NCBI GenBank assembly: GCA_000403335.2
Contig: KE159628.1
Coordinates: forward strand, 766,430 to 800,674
Length of the DNA: 34,245 bases
Origin: Lachnospiraceae bacterium MD335
GTDB lineage: Bacteria > Bacillota > Clostridia > Lachnospirales > Lachnospiraceae
Reading direction: 5' to 3'
The position numbers and the translations under genes are program-made. The number at the start of each line of letters is the position of its first letter. Within the stretch, counting starts at the first letter, position 1. This document shows positions 7,977 through 16,093 of the stretch, piece after piece. The notes beneath the pieces were generated by a model. That model was not told the origin of the DNA and made no database searches. It was given only the letters and a program-made list of their open reading frames with translations.

Positions 7977-9056
7977 ATGGATGGAAAATTAATTACATTT
8001 ATAGTGCCGGCTTTTAATGCAGAAAAAACCTTGACAAGAACCATTGATAGTATATTAAAACAGACAAGCAATAAATATAAAGTGATTATTATAGATGATG
8101 GATCTAAAGATCGAACGGGAGAAATTGGTGCAGCGTATAGCCAAAACTATCCGGAAATTATAACATATGTATATCAGGACAATAAGGGGCTTGGCGGAGC
8201 CAGGAATCAAGGAATGCGTTTGGCAGATACACCATACATTTCATTTCTTGACAGTGATGACTGGATAATGCCAAGATATGTAGAAACAGTTGCCTTACAA
8301 TTAGAAATGCATAATTTCGATAAACCTGAAATTGTAATGATACTTCCGCTTATATATAATGAAAATAGTAAGCAGATTTTAGACTGGTATGATAAGAGAC
8401 TGTTTGAGGAATTATTTCCAGAAGACGGAGTATGCATTAATCCGCAAGAGGAGACAAAAATTTACTGCTCAGAAGTAAGCCAATGCCGTAAAATTTTACA
8501 ATTGGAGTTTGTCAGAAAAATTGATTTTCAATTTAGAGAGCAAGTCAAATGGGAGGATGTCTATCCGCATTTTTATTTATTATCAAATTGTAAATGTTGT
8601 ATGGGAATAGGAAGTGTTGGTTTTTATTATAGAAAAGGGAGCGGACAGCAGATTACGGCCTCCAGGGGCAGGGAACGAATGGACTTGCTTATTGTATTTG
8701 ATGATTTGCTTAATTACATAAAAAGTATTGAGAGGAAAACATATATACAGGGTATAAGGTATTCAGCAATGCGTGCCATCGTCAGTTTTGCGAATGAGGG
8801 AATTCGTATGGCAGATATGGATACACGAAAAGCGCTTGTTAAAGCGTTATATCAATATTTTAAGAAAATTCCCAAAAACTATGACAGATTATTATTAAAA
8901 GAAGGGAAAAAGCGCTGCGGTAAATCCGAACTCAGGCAATATCGTATTTTCCTTACTGTTATAAGAAGAAGGTTTTTTTTGCCGGTTTTTTATGATTATA
9001 TATATAGGGATGCCAGTGAAAAAATGGTAAAGAAGATTTTAGGAAAGATAAAGTAA
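7977..9056 (+). CDS. Family 2 glycosyltransferase
   Basis: A 359-residue GT2 with ITFIVPAFNAEKTL at the N-terminus, IIDDGSKDRTG at 38-48, GLGGARNQG at 71-79 and the metal-binding LDSDDW at 91-96. GGGGGA at 7961-7966 is the ribosome site. The C-terminal 150 residues are basic and helical, probably contacting the membrane or acceptor. The 176 bases before it hold no gene that I can support. Its stop is separated by a single base from the next start, so both are translated together. Sugar specificity is unknown. Confidence 0.83.
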   Translation: MDGKLITFIVPAFNAEKTLTRTIDSILKQTSNKYKVIIIDDGSKDRTGEIGAAYSQNYPEIITYVYQDNKGLGGARNQGMRLADTPYISFLDSDDWIMPRYVETVALQLEMHNFDKPEIVMILPLIYNENSKQILDWYDKRLFEELFPEDGVCINPQEETKIYCSEVSQCRKILQLEFVRKIDFQFREQVKWEDVYPHFYLLSNCKCCMGIGSVGFYYRKGSGQQITASRGRERMDLLIVFDDLLNYIKSIERKTYIQGIRYSAMRAIVSFANEGIRMADMDTRKALVKALYQYFKKIPKNYDRLLLKEGKKRCGKSELRQYRIFLTVIRRRFFLPVFYDYIYRDASEKMVKKILGKIK

Positions 9057-9057
9057 T

Positions 9058-10461
9058 ATGAAACAGCTTGAAAATAGTTTATATCAAATCATACAAAAAG
9101 GTATAGATGGTATTGTATTGCTGCCGCAAACAAACGAATTTTTGGGGCTTATTCCATTTCTTTTAGAATATGTGAAACCTGAATGTTTATTTTGCTTACT
9201 GCCTAATGATAAAAAAGTTGCAGACACAATACAAACAGTATATAATGGGAAAGTCCAAATTTGCAGTGGTAAGGATTTCATTCATTTTAACAGACACGTA
9301 GAGTTCGTTTTGTTTGATTATGGAAGCGCAGAACATATTAAAAAGTATTTTAAAAATGTGAATCATATAATAGGAAGAATGTCAGATTATGAAGACTATT
9401 TTCCGCTTTGGGAAAGTTGTCGTGAAAAGGCAGAATATATTTATATAGAACAAAATAGAACCGAAAATAAGGGATATGAAATTTTCGAGTGGGAAAGACC
9501 GTATACGCAAACAGAATTGTCTGTTATCATTCCTGTTTATAATGTAGAAAAGTATCTGCCGCAATGCATTGAAAGTCTTACGGAATGGAAAGCCCCCTAT
9601 GTAGAATACCTGTTTGTGGATGATGGTTCGCCGGATGATTCGGCTGATATTATTAAGAAATATGCGGCGGGTGATATAAGAATAAAGCTGATACAAAAGA
9701 AGAATGGCGGCTGCGCTTCGGCGCGGAACCAAGGGCTAGCGGCTGCGAAAGGTCGTTATATAGGTTTTGTTGATGCTGATGATTTTGTCGATAAACATAT
9801 GTTTTATAAGCTGCTCAAAAGGGCGATGCTTGGGAATTATGATCTTACGTATTGTGGGTATTCTGAATATTATGAAGAATCAGGTGAGGCTGAGCCGGTC
9901 GATAATGAATGCATGACAAAAAACTATTGTTATGGCGAGGATAACCCTGATAAGGTAAAAATGTTAGCAGTTAATACAAGAGTAGCCATTTGGCGGTGCC
10001 TGTATAAGAAATCAATATTGAACCAATATAATATTCGTTTTCAGGAAAAGTTGAACCGATTTGATGATTTGCCATATCGGACGGAATATATGTTCGCATC
10101 GAAGAGTGCAGTATGTATTCCAGAATATTTATATTATTATCGGATAGGACGAAAAGGTCAGGATACTGCGTGTACAGATGAACGATTATATGTGCATTTT
10201 AACATTTTTGAATATTTAGAAAAACATGTGAAAGCGTGCAAAGATAGAAAGCTGTTAGATTTATTACAGGCAATAGAGCTGCAAACGCATGCTTATGGAT
10301 TATCAAAAATACAGAAACAGTATCGAAAGAGGTATTCTAAAAAGGTTAAACTGCAGTTGAAGAAACATGCAGGATATTTTAGAAATGTAGTGATTTGCCT
10401 TCTTTATGCGGGTAGAGGAAATATCGGTTGGTTAACAAAGCTGTGGATAGGGCTTTACTAA
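9058..10461 (+). CDS. Two-domain protein: unknown N-terminal domain plus GT2 glycosyltransferase
   Basis: A 467-residue protein. Residues 154-400 form a normal GT2 domain: LSVIIPVYNVEKYL, FVDDGSPDD at 187-195, NGGCASARNQG at 216-226 and VDADD at 238-242. Ahead of it is an additional domain of about 150 residues with alternating beta-like and helical segments (GIVLLPQTNEFLG, CLFCLLPNDK, VEFVLFDYGS), which I do not recognise; it resembles a small Rossmann-type fold, perhaps a receiver or methyltransferase-like relic. The start ATG lies one base after the preceding stop, with GGAAAG upstream. The fusion suggests that a second activity or a targeting function is tethered to this transferase. Confidence 0.8.
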   Translation: MKQLENSLYQIIQKGIDGIVLLPQTNEFLGLIPFLLEYVKPECLFCLLPNDKKVADTIQTVYNGKVQICSGKDFIHFNRHVEFVLFDYGSAEHIKKYFKNVNHIIGRMSDYEDYFPLWESCREKAEYIYIEQNRTENKGYEIFEWERPYTQTELSVIIPVYNVEKYLPQCIESLTEWKAPYVEYLFVDDGSPDDSADIIKKYAAGDIRIKLIQKKNGGCASARNQGLAAAKGRYIGFVDADDFVDKHMFYKLLKRAMLGNYDLTYCGYSEYYEESGEAEPVDNECMTKNYCYGEDNPDKVKMLAVNTRVAIWRCLYKKSILNQYNIRFQEKLNRFDDLPYRTEYMFASKSAVCIPEYLYYYRIGRKGQDTACTDERLYVHFNIFEYLEKHVKACKDRKLLDLLQAIELQTHAYGLSKIQKQYRKRYSKKVKLQLKKHAGYFRNVVICLLYAGRGNIGWLTKLWIGLY

Positions 10462-10517
10462 AAGACACATATGTGATATATATGAAAAAAACACAAAAAC
10501 TGAGGAGTTTATGAAAG

Positions 10518-11297
10518 ATGAGATTTTTTAAGGAGTTAAAACAATACTGGGGATTTGCGGTTTATTCTGCAAAGTGTGACTTAAAAGCTGAAGTTGCGAA
10601 TTCTTATTTAAACTGGCTTTGGTGGATACTTGAGCCATTTTGTACAATGATTATTTATGCGCTGGTTTTTGGTGTTGCGTTTAAGACGGATGTAGCATAT
10701 TTTCCTATTTTTATTCTTATTGGAATTATGATGTGGGACTTTTTCAACCGACTTGTGATGACAAGTGTCGAAATGATAAGAGGTAACCAGCATATTATAT
10801 CGAGGGTGTACATGCCAAAATATATACTGGTACTGCAGAGAATGCTTGTGCTTGCATTTAAAATGATGATTAATCTTGGTATTATTATCGTCATGTTGAT
10901 TTTTTTCAGAGTGCCGGTTGGAATTAATATTTTATTTGTATTTCCTATTTTGTTTGTGTACTTTATATTTTGTTTTGGATGCAGCCTCATTATTATGCAT
11001 TTTGGAGTATATGTTAGTGACTTGACGAATGCGTTGGGAATTATTCTTAATTTTGTCTATTTTTTAACAGGTATTTTTTATAACGTGCAGGATTCCTTTC
11101 CGGCTCCATATGGTTATTTGCTTCAAAGAATTAATCCTGTGGCTCATTTGCTGTTTTGTATTAGAAAGGCTCTTCTTTATAATGAAACGCCGTCTTGTAT
11201 TATGCTCTCGATATGGTTTGTAATATCTATTATTTTATCTGCAATTGGTTTAAAACTGATTTATGAAAATGAAAATGATTATGTGAAGATGGTATAA
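10518..11297 (+). CDS. ABC-2 polysaccharide export permease (Wzm/TagG type)
   Basis: A 259-residue integral membrane protein with about six transmembrane segments (for example residues 40-58, 60-80, 110-133, 140-162, 172-190 and 230-248) and the ABC2_membrane pattern WWILEPFCTMIIYALVFG near the start and GIFYNVQDSFP...NPVAHLL in the second half. GAGGAG at 10502-10507 precedes the ATG. With the following ATPase it forms the exporter that flips a finished lipid-linked polysaccharide across the membrane, as Wzm/Wzt do for O-antigens and TagG/TagH for teichoic acids. Its presence, with no Wzy/Wzx pair in view, points to ABC-transporter-dependent assembly. Confidence 0.88.
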   Translation: MRFFKELKQYWGFAVYSAKCDLKAEVANSYLNWLWWILEPFCTMIIYALVFGVAFKTDVAYFPIFILIGIMMWDFFNRLVMTSVEMIRGNQHIISRVYMPKYILVLQRMLVLAFKMMINLGIIIVMLIFFRVPVGINILFVFPILFVYFIFCFGCSLIIMHFGVYVSDLTNALGIILNFVYFLTGIFYNVQDSFPAPYGYLLQRINPVAHLLFCIRKALLYNETPSCIMLSIWFVISIILSAIGLKLIYENENDYVKMV

Positions 11298-11315
11298 AAG
11301 ATAGAAGGTGAAAAA

Positions 11316-12053
11316 ATGTCAAAAGAAATATCAATAGAAGTAAAAGATGTAAAAATCCATTATAAAATGATGAAAAAATTTTCGATTCAAAGAAATTTGT
11401 TAAAACGCGACGCTGACAAAGCAGAAATTTTTGAGGCAGTCAAAGGCGTTTCGTTTGATGTTGAGAAAGGTGAAATCCTTGGAATCATTGGTAAGAACGG
11501 AAGCGGTAAGTCAACACTTTTGAGAGCAATCGCCGGAGTGTTCTCTCCAAACGAAGGGGAAATAGATTTAAAAGACCATTCCGTATCATTATTGTCGTTA
11601 GGCGTGGGATTTAAGGATACGCTGTCAGGCAGAAGTAATATATTTCTGTCAGGTATGTTGCTGGGCTTTTCTGAGGAGGAGGTAAAGAGTAAAGAGGCAG
11701 ATATTATTGAGTTTTCTGAGCTTGGGAAGTTTATTGATATGCCTGTGAAAACATATTCAAGCGGTATGTATTCCAAACTTGCATTTGCCATTACTTCAAG
11801 CCTGGAAACGGATATTATGTTAGTAGACGAGGTTTTGAGTGTTGGAGATGAACACTTCCAAAAGAAGAGCCTTGCGCGGATGGAAGAACTGATTAATGAC
11901 AGAAACAGAACGGTAGTTATTGTATCTCATAGCATTCCTACACTTAGAACGCTGTGCAATAGGGTGTTATGGCTTGATGACGGGTTAATAAGGGAAATAG
12001 GCGATACGGAAACAGTATTAAATTCTTATGAGACATATATGAATCAGGTATAG
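11316..12053 (+). CDS. ABC exporter ATPase (Wzt/TagH type, short form)
   Basis: A 245-residue ATPase with Walker A GKNGSGKST (59-67), signature YSSGM (147-151), Walker B IMLVDE (167-172) and H-loop His205. The long N-terminal strand region and the SLLSLGVGFKDTLSGRSNI segment are typical of the polysaccharide-export subfamily. It ends directly after the nucleotide-binding domain, so it lacks the C-terminal carbohydrate-binding domain found in Wzt proteins that recognise chain termini, as well as TagH-like tails. It sits 18 bases after its permease and has its own AGAAGGTG ribosome site. It powers export of the polysaccharide built by the neighbouring transferases. Confidence 0.9.
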   Translation: MSKEISIEVKDVKIHYKMMKKFSIQRNLLKRDADKAEIFEAVKGVSFDVEKGEILGIIGKNGSGKSTLLRAIAGVFSPNEGEIDLKDHSVSLLSLGVGFKDTLSGRSNIFLSGMLLGFSEEEVKSKEADIIEFSELGKFIDMPVKTYSSGMYSKLAFAITSSLETDIMLVDEVLSVGDEHFQKKSLARMEELINDRNRTVVIVSHSIPTLRTLCNRVLWLDDGLIREIGDTETVLNSYETYMNQV

Positions 12054-12111
12054 ATGAGTATGAGAATTGTTTTGGGATCTGATTTAGACAGGATATTTGG
12101 GAGAAAAAGTT

Positions 12112-13089
12112 GTGCAATATATGAAAAGTGATAAAATTAGTGTTATCGTTCCAATATACAATGTAGAACGGTTGCTTTGCCGTTGCATAGAATCCATTCG
12201 AAAGCAGACATATAAGAACTTAGAGATTATTTTAGTTGATGATGGTTCTCCGGACAATAGCGGGGATATTTGTGAAGACTATGCTGACAAAGACAGGCGC
12301 ATAAAGGTGATACATAAATGCAATGGCGGATTATCAGATGCAAGAAATATTGGAATAGAGTTTGCATCAGGAGAATACATATGCTTTGTGGACAGTGATG
12401 ACTGGCTGGATTTAGATATGTTAGAGCTCCTGCATAAAGTGTGTGTGGACAGAAAAGCTGACATTGTGGAATGCAGTTATCGTAATGTTTATGCAGATTA
12501 TATTCAGGAAGAAACATGTTGCACGGCTGAAATTATAGAAGCTGACAGTATTTTTGCGTTAGAAGGGATGCTTGATTGGAAATATTTTAAACCTGTAGCA
12601 TGGAATAAACTTTACAAAAAGTCTGTTTTAGGAGATATTCGATACCCTTTAGGAAAGATTCATGAAGATGAGTTTACTACATATAAATACTTTTACAATG
12701 CCAATAAACTGGTTTATGTGGATGTATCAAAGTATAATTATGACAGAACAAGAAACGATAGTATAACAGGAACCGGATTTAAAGAGAGCACTTTAGATGC
12801 ATGTTTTGCATTTAGGGAACGGGTAGATTTCTTTAAGGAGCATCATATTAATACTTTAGAAAGGAAAATGAATGATATATACTGTTATCAGGTATTACAT
12901 TATTCGTATCAGTGCTATTTAGCCAAAATTACTGGTGAGAAAGTGGATCGTTTGATTGAGTCAGTAAATAAAGACATTGCATATTTGGAACAGGCAGATG
13001 TAAATGAACAGTATGTTAAAGAGTTTAAAATATTGAAAGATGGGATTGAGCGATATGGGGAATACAGAGATAATAGAGAAAATGGTTAG
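12112..13089 (+). CDS. Family 2 glycosyltransferase
   Basis: A 325-residue GT2. I take GTG 12112 as start because GGGAGA at 12099-12104 lies seven bases upstream; ATG 12121 or TTG 12097 are alternatives. Motifs are ISVIVPIYNVERLL, LVDDGSPDNSG around 42-52, NGGLSDARNIG and FVDSDDW around 92-98. The C-terminal part (VAWNKLYKKSVL, HEDEFTTYKYF) is that of capsule-type transferases of the EpsJ/WcaA kind. It overlaps the next gene at its 3' end. It is one of the chain-building transferases; the sugar is unknown. Confidence 0.83.
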   Translation: MQYMKSDKISVIVPIYNVERLLCRCIESIRKQTYKNLEIILVDDGSPDNSGDICEDYADKDRRIKVIHKCNGGLSDARNIGIEFASGEYICFVDSDDWLDLDMLELLHKVCVDRKADIVECSYRNVYADYIQEETCCTAEIIEADSIFALEGMLDWKYFKPVAWNKLYKKSVLGDIRYPLGKIHEDEFTTYKYFYNANKLVYVDVSKYNYDRTRNDSITGTGFKESTLDACFAFRERVDFFKEHHINTLERKMNDIYCYQVLHYSYQCYLAKITGEKVDRLIESVNKDIAYLEQADVNEQYVKEFKILKDGIERYGEYRDNRENG

Positions 13090-14374
13090 TATTATTATTC
13101 CGGTTTATAATGCGCAAGAATATTTGGGGTACTGTCTAAACTCCATCGTTTCCCAAACATATCAACAGATTGAAATAATTTTAGTAAATGATGGATCAAC
13201 TGATAATTCACTGACAATTTGTGAAAACTATGCAGGGTTAGATAGCAGGGTTTCGGTTATTACAATTGAGAACAGCGGTGTCAGTAATGCAAGAAATGCA
13301 GGATTGGATGCTGCAAAGGGCGAATATATCCAGTTTGTCGATTCGGATGATATTATCAGAAGCGATATGGTAGAAGATTTTGTGAATTTTATGGAAACGT
13401 ACCATATGGATTTAGTTGTCTGTGGTTTTGAAATGATAACTTTAGGGCAGGATATTTACAACAGACAGATTACTCCATTTACTTCTGATATTATGGGTGC
13501 AGAATGTGTGTTGACCAGAGAAATGTTTTTTGATAGAATGGCGTTTATTTTGTGGAGAACAACAACATTGGAATGTTCATGGAATAAAATATTCCGAAGA
13601 CGCATTATAGAGGACAAGCATATACGCTTTCCTGAAAACATATCGTTGGGAGAAGACTTTTGCTTTAATATGGATTACTTCCGCTATATAAATGGGGTCG
13701 TTTTCACAAATAAAAAGTACTATTATTATATGCAGTCAAATCAAGCAGCGTTAACAAGGAAATACAGACCGGATTTATTTGAAAATCAAATGAATTTAAT
13801 ACATAGATTTCATCATCTTATAGAAGATTATGTCCAAATGTCGGAAAATGAACAGAAAGAACTTGCAGAGTACACCGTATCGAAGATGATGTCGTCCTTA
13901 TATAATTTAACAAGTGAAAGGTGTGATTTAAGTGATTTACAAAAAAAAGGTGAGATAGCCAAAATTGTAAATGACGATTTTGTGAGACATGCATATAAAA
14001 GGGCTGTGTATATGGAGCCGAGATATGAGTGGATTCGGGAATGTATGGAATTTTCGGATATTCAGAAAATATATGATTATTTGTTTGGCGTAAAGGAAGA
14101 AGTGCCTGATATAGAGGCAGACGTAATAGAACAGGTTCAGGATGATATGGAAACAGCGGAACCGCAGAAAGTAGGACGCCCGTATCGAAAACCGTGGTGG
14201 TTAAAGCAGATATTGATTAATATTTGCAATGTGATATTAAAAATACACCATATAAAATTCATAGAAATGATAAGGAATAGTTTGGAAATCAGAAGTATTA
14301 AGAAGACAGCAGTAAAGTGTTTTTTGAAGTTAATAGGAAAGAGTCAGGGATATGATGAAGTCGAAGTATTATGA
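13055..14374 (+). CDS. Family 2 glycosyltransferase with C-terminal extension
   Basis: About 439 residues if ATG 13055 is used; ATG 13082 (VSIIIPVYNAQEYL as opening) is equally plausible and would reduce the overlap with the upstream gene from 35 to 8 bases. It has LVNDGSTDNS, NSGVSNARNAG and FVDSDD motifs of GT2 and the capsule-transferase features CSWNKIFRR and SLGEDFCFN. After the catalytic part follows an acidic linker (EEVPDIEADVIEQV) and a strongly basic, amphipathic tail (about the last 80 residues, KPWWLKQILINICNVILK) that probably binds the membrane. It overlaps the pyruvyltransferase gene downstream by 23 bases. Confidence 0.82.
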   Translation: MGNTEIIEKMVSIIIPVYNAQEYLGYCLNSIVSQTYQQIEIILVNDGSTDNSLTICENYAGLDSRVSVITIENSGVSNARNAGLDAAKGEYIQFVDSDDIIRSDMVEDFVNFMETYHMDLVVCGFEMITLGQDIYNRQITPFTSDIMGAECVLTREMFFDRMAFILWRTTTLECSWNKIFRRRIIEDKHIRFPENISLGEDFCFNMDYFRYINGVVFTNKKYYYYMQSNQAALTRKYRPDLFENQMNLIHRFHHLIEDYVQMSENEQKELAEYTVSKMMSSLYNLTSERCDLSDLQKKGEIAKIVNDDFVRHAYKRAVYMEPRYEWIRECMEFSDIQKIYDYLFGVKEEVPDIEADVIEQVQDDMETAEPQKVGRPYRKPWWLKQILINICNVILKIHHIKFIEMIRNSLEIRSIKKTAVKCFLKLIGKSQGYDEVEVL

Positions 14375-16082
14375 TGCGGTTGCAGCAAAATATAATCTGT
14401 CAAAAGATAGGGTAAATATTATTCTTATAGGAACACCAAATCATGGTAATTTAGGAGATCATGCGATTGCGTATGCAACATTAAAAATTTTAAAGGAACT
14501 GTTTTTGGATGCCAATATATCGGAAATGACTATACAGGATTTTGCAATTGATATTGAAGCTTTATATTTTTTGTTAAAGCAGAAGGATATTATTATCTTG
14601 CAGGGAGGAGGAAACTGCGGAAATTTCTATATGGATGACGAGATGATCCGGCGCTATGTGGCATTGCGCTTCAGAAAAAATAAGATTATTTTATTTCCGC
14701 AATCCGTATGTTTTTCTGATGATGAAGCGGGAAAACAGGAACGAGATATTAGCAGCAGAATTTATGGCTGTAATAAAAACTTATATTTAATTGCAAGAGA
14801 TACGGAATCAGAAAAGGAATTTAAAAGCTGTTTCCATAATATGGTATATAAACTGCCGGATGTAGTGTTAACATTGCCGCAAATGAATATGACAAAAGAA
14901 AAGGCGGGTGCTTTATTATGTTTGCGCAACGATGAGGAAGGCATTTTGGAGAATTCCCAGCAGACGCAATTGGAAAGTCTTTTAAGGGAAAAATATCCAA
15001 CGGTTAAACGAATGGACACAGTGGTCAGCTATGCCAAAGAGGACTTTTGCAGAGAAGAGGAAATTAAGGCACTGTTAAGAGAAATTGGCAGTGCGGAACT
15101 AATGGTTACGGACAGGCTTCACGGGATGGTATTTTCAGTTATCACGGGAACGGAATGTATTGTCTTGCCGACTTTCAATACGAAGGTGGTCAGTGCATTC
15201 GAGGAAATTAAGGATGTTTCAAACTTAACATTGGCAAGAACAGCAGGGGAATTCCAAAATGCGTTAAACGGCGTGGGAGGAAAAAAAGTCCGGTACCATA
15301 ATGACCATATCACGGAAGGCTATAAAAAGATAATAAACGAGATTATGGTCAGAGAGGTTTATTATCCGGAAACACATATAACTATTGAAGAAAATATAAT
15401 TTTCGAAATTACCGGATACTGGAGCGCCCAGCATTACGAGACAAATTACTGGCGGGAGACAATTAAGAACGAATACAAAAAGCTGGAGGACAGCAGCCGC
15501 GAAAAGGCAGGTGAAGTATTGGTCTATAAGGACTGGATAGCAAATATGGAAAAGCAGCTGGGGCAGATAAAAGCCGATAACCAAAGAATGCAGTCAGACA
15601 GGGAAAAGGAAACAGACAGCTACAAAGAATGGATTGCGAATTTGAAGAATGAGCTGGAGCAGACAAAAGCCGGGAGCCAAAACGCACTGGAGGAAAAAGA
15701 AAAGGAAGCAGCAGACTACAAAGAATGGGTTGCGAATTTGGAGAAGCAGCTGGAACAGACAAAAGCCGACAGTCAAAACGCACTGGAGGAAAAAGAAAAG
15801 GAAGCAGCAGACTACAAAGAATGGGTTGCGAATTTGGAGAAGCAAATAAAAGAATTAAAAGTGCAGTATCAGAATGTTTTGGGAAGTGTAGCGGAAAGAG
15901 ACAAAGAATTATTAACTTATAAAGAAAGAACCGACTGCCTGCAAAAGGATATAGAACAAATGGAAGAGGATGTTGCAATTTCCAAAAAGGAACTGATGGA
16001 AAGGGAAAGACAGTGGAACATTCAGCAAAGGGAGCTGTTTAACTGCATAAAAGCTGAGAGAGGAAAAAAGGAACAACCATAA
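14352..16082 (+). CDS. Polysaccharide pyruvyltransferase-like protein fused to a repeat coiled coil
   Basis: A 576-residue protein. Residues 20-330 match the PS_pyruv_trans family, which adds pyruvate ketals from phosphoenolpyruvate to sugars: IGTPNHGNLGDHAI (26-39), LQGGGNCGNFY (83-93), LFPQSVCF (114-121) and TDRLHGMVFSVITGT (253-267). From about residue 362 to the end the protein becomes a highly charged coiled coil. Its centre is four 32-residue repeats starting with YK(D/E)W(I/V)AN at residues 392, 424, 456 and 488. The tail beyond residue 467 is also encoded, with identical DNA, at the right end of the window in the opposite direction. The coiled coil could organise the biosynthetic complex or set chain length, as coiled coils do in O-antigen chain-length regulators (inference). 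It is the last gene common to the operon before the variable arm. Confidence 0.82.
   Translation: MMKSKYYDAVAAKYNLSKDRVNIILIGTPNHGNLGDHAIAYATLKILKELFLDANISEMTIQDFAIDIEALYFLLKQKDIIILQGGGNCGNFYMDDEMIRRYVALRFRKNKIILFPQSVCFSDDEAGKQERDISSRIYGCNKNLYLIARDTESEKEFKSCFHNMVYKLPDVVLTLPQMNMTKEKAGALLCLRNDEEGILENSQQTQLESLLREKYPTVKRMDTVVSYAKEDFCREEEIKALLREIGSAELMVTDRLHGMVFSVITGTECIVLPTFNTKVVSAFEEIKDVSNLTLARTAGEFQNALNGVGGKKVRYHNDHITEGYKKIINEIMVREVYYPETHITIEENIIFEITGYWSAQHYETNYWRETIKNEYKKLEDSSREKAGEVLVYKDWIANMEKQLGQIKADNQRMQSDREKETDSYKEWIANLKNELEQTKAGSQNALEEKEKEAADYKEWVANLEKQLEQTKADSQNALEEKEKEAADYKEWVANLEKQIKELKVQYQNVLGSVAERDKELLTYKERTDCLQKDIEQMEEDVAISKKELMERERQWNIQQRELFNCIKAERGKKEQP
15525..15848 (+). repeat. 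Tandem 96-bp coding repeats (four units)
   Basis: Units begin at 15525, 15621, 15717 and 15813 (TAT/TAC AAG/AAA GA(C/A) TGG). Units two to four are nearly identical and the last is only partial. The 96-bp period equals 32 residues of coiled coil, so gain or loss of a unit keeps the frame and changes the rod length by about 5 nm. Confidence 0.9.
15750..16069 (+). repeat. Inverted 320-bp duplication, left copy
   Basis: This segment is identical, base for base as far as I compared, to the reverse complement of 33926-34245. The identity stops at 16069/33926 (six A, then G here and T there) and continues past the right edge of the window at the other end. It covers the last repeat units and the C-terminal coiled coil. 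Confidence 0.95.
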
Positions 16083-16093
16083 TGGAGGTAAAT

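Noticed and set aside
15525-15848. Possible CRISPR-like array
   Set aside because: The repeats are 96-bp tandem coding units without distinct spacers and stay in one reading frame; there are no cas genes.
15463-15978. A 171-residue open frame on the minus strand within the coiled-coil gene
   Set aside because: It is the antisense shadow of the 96-bp coding repeats, with no ribosome site; its repetitive Ser/Pro/Phe-rich sequence reflects the complementary strand.
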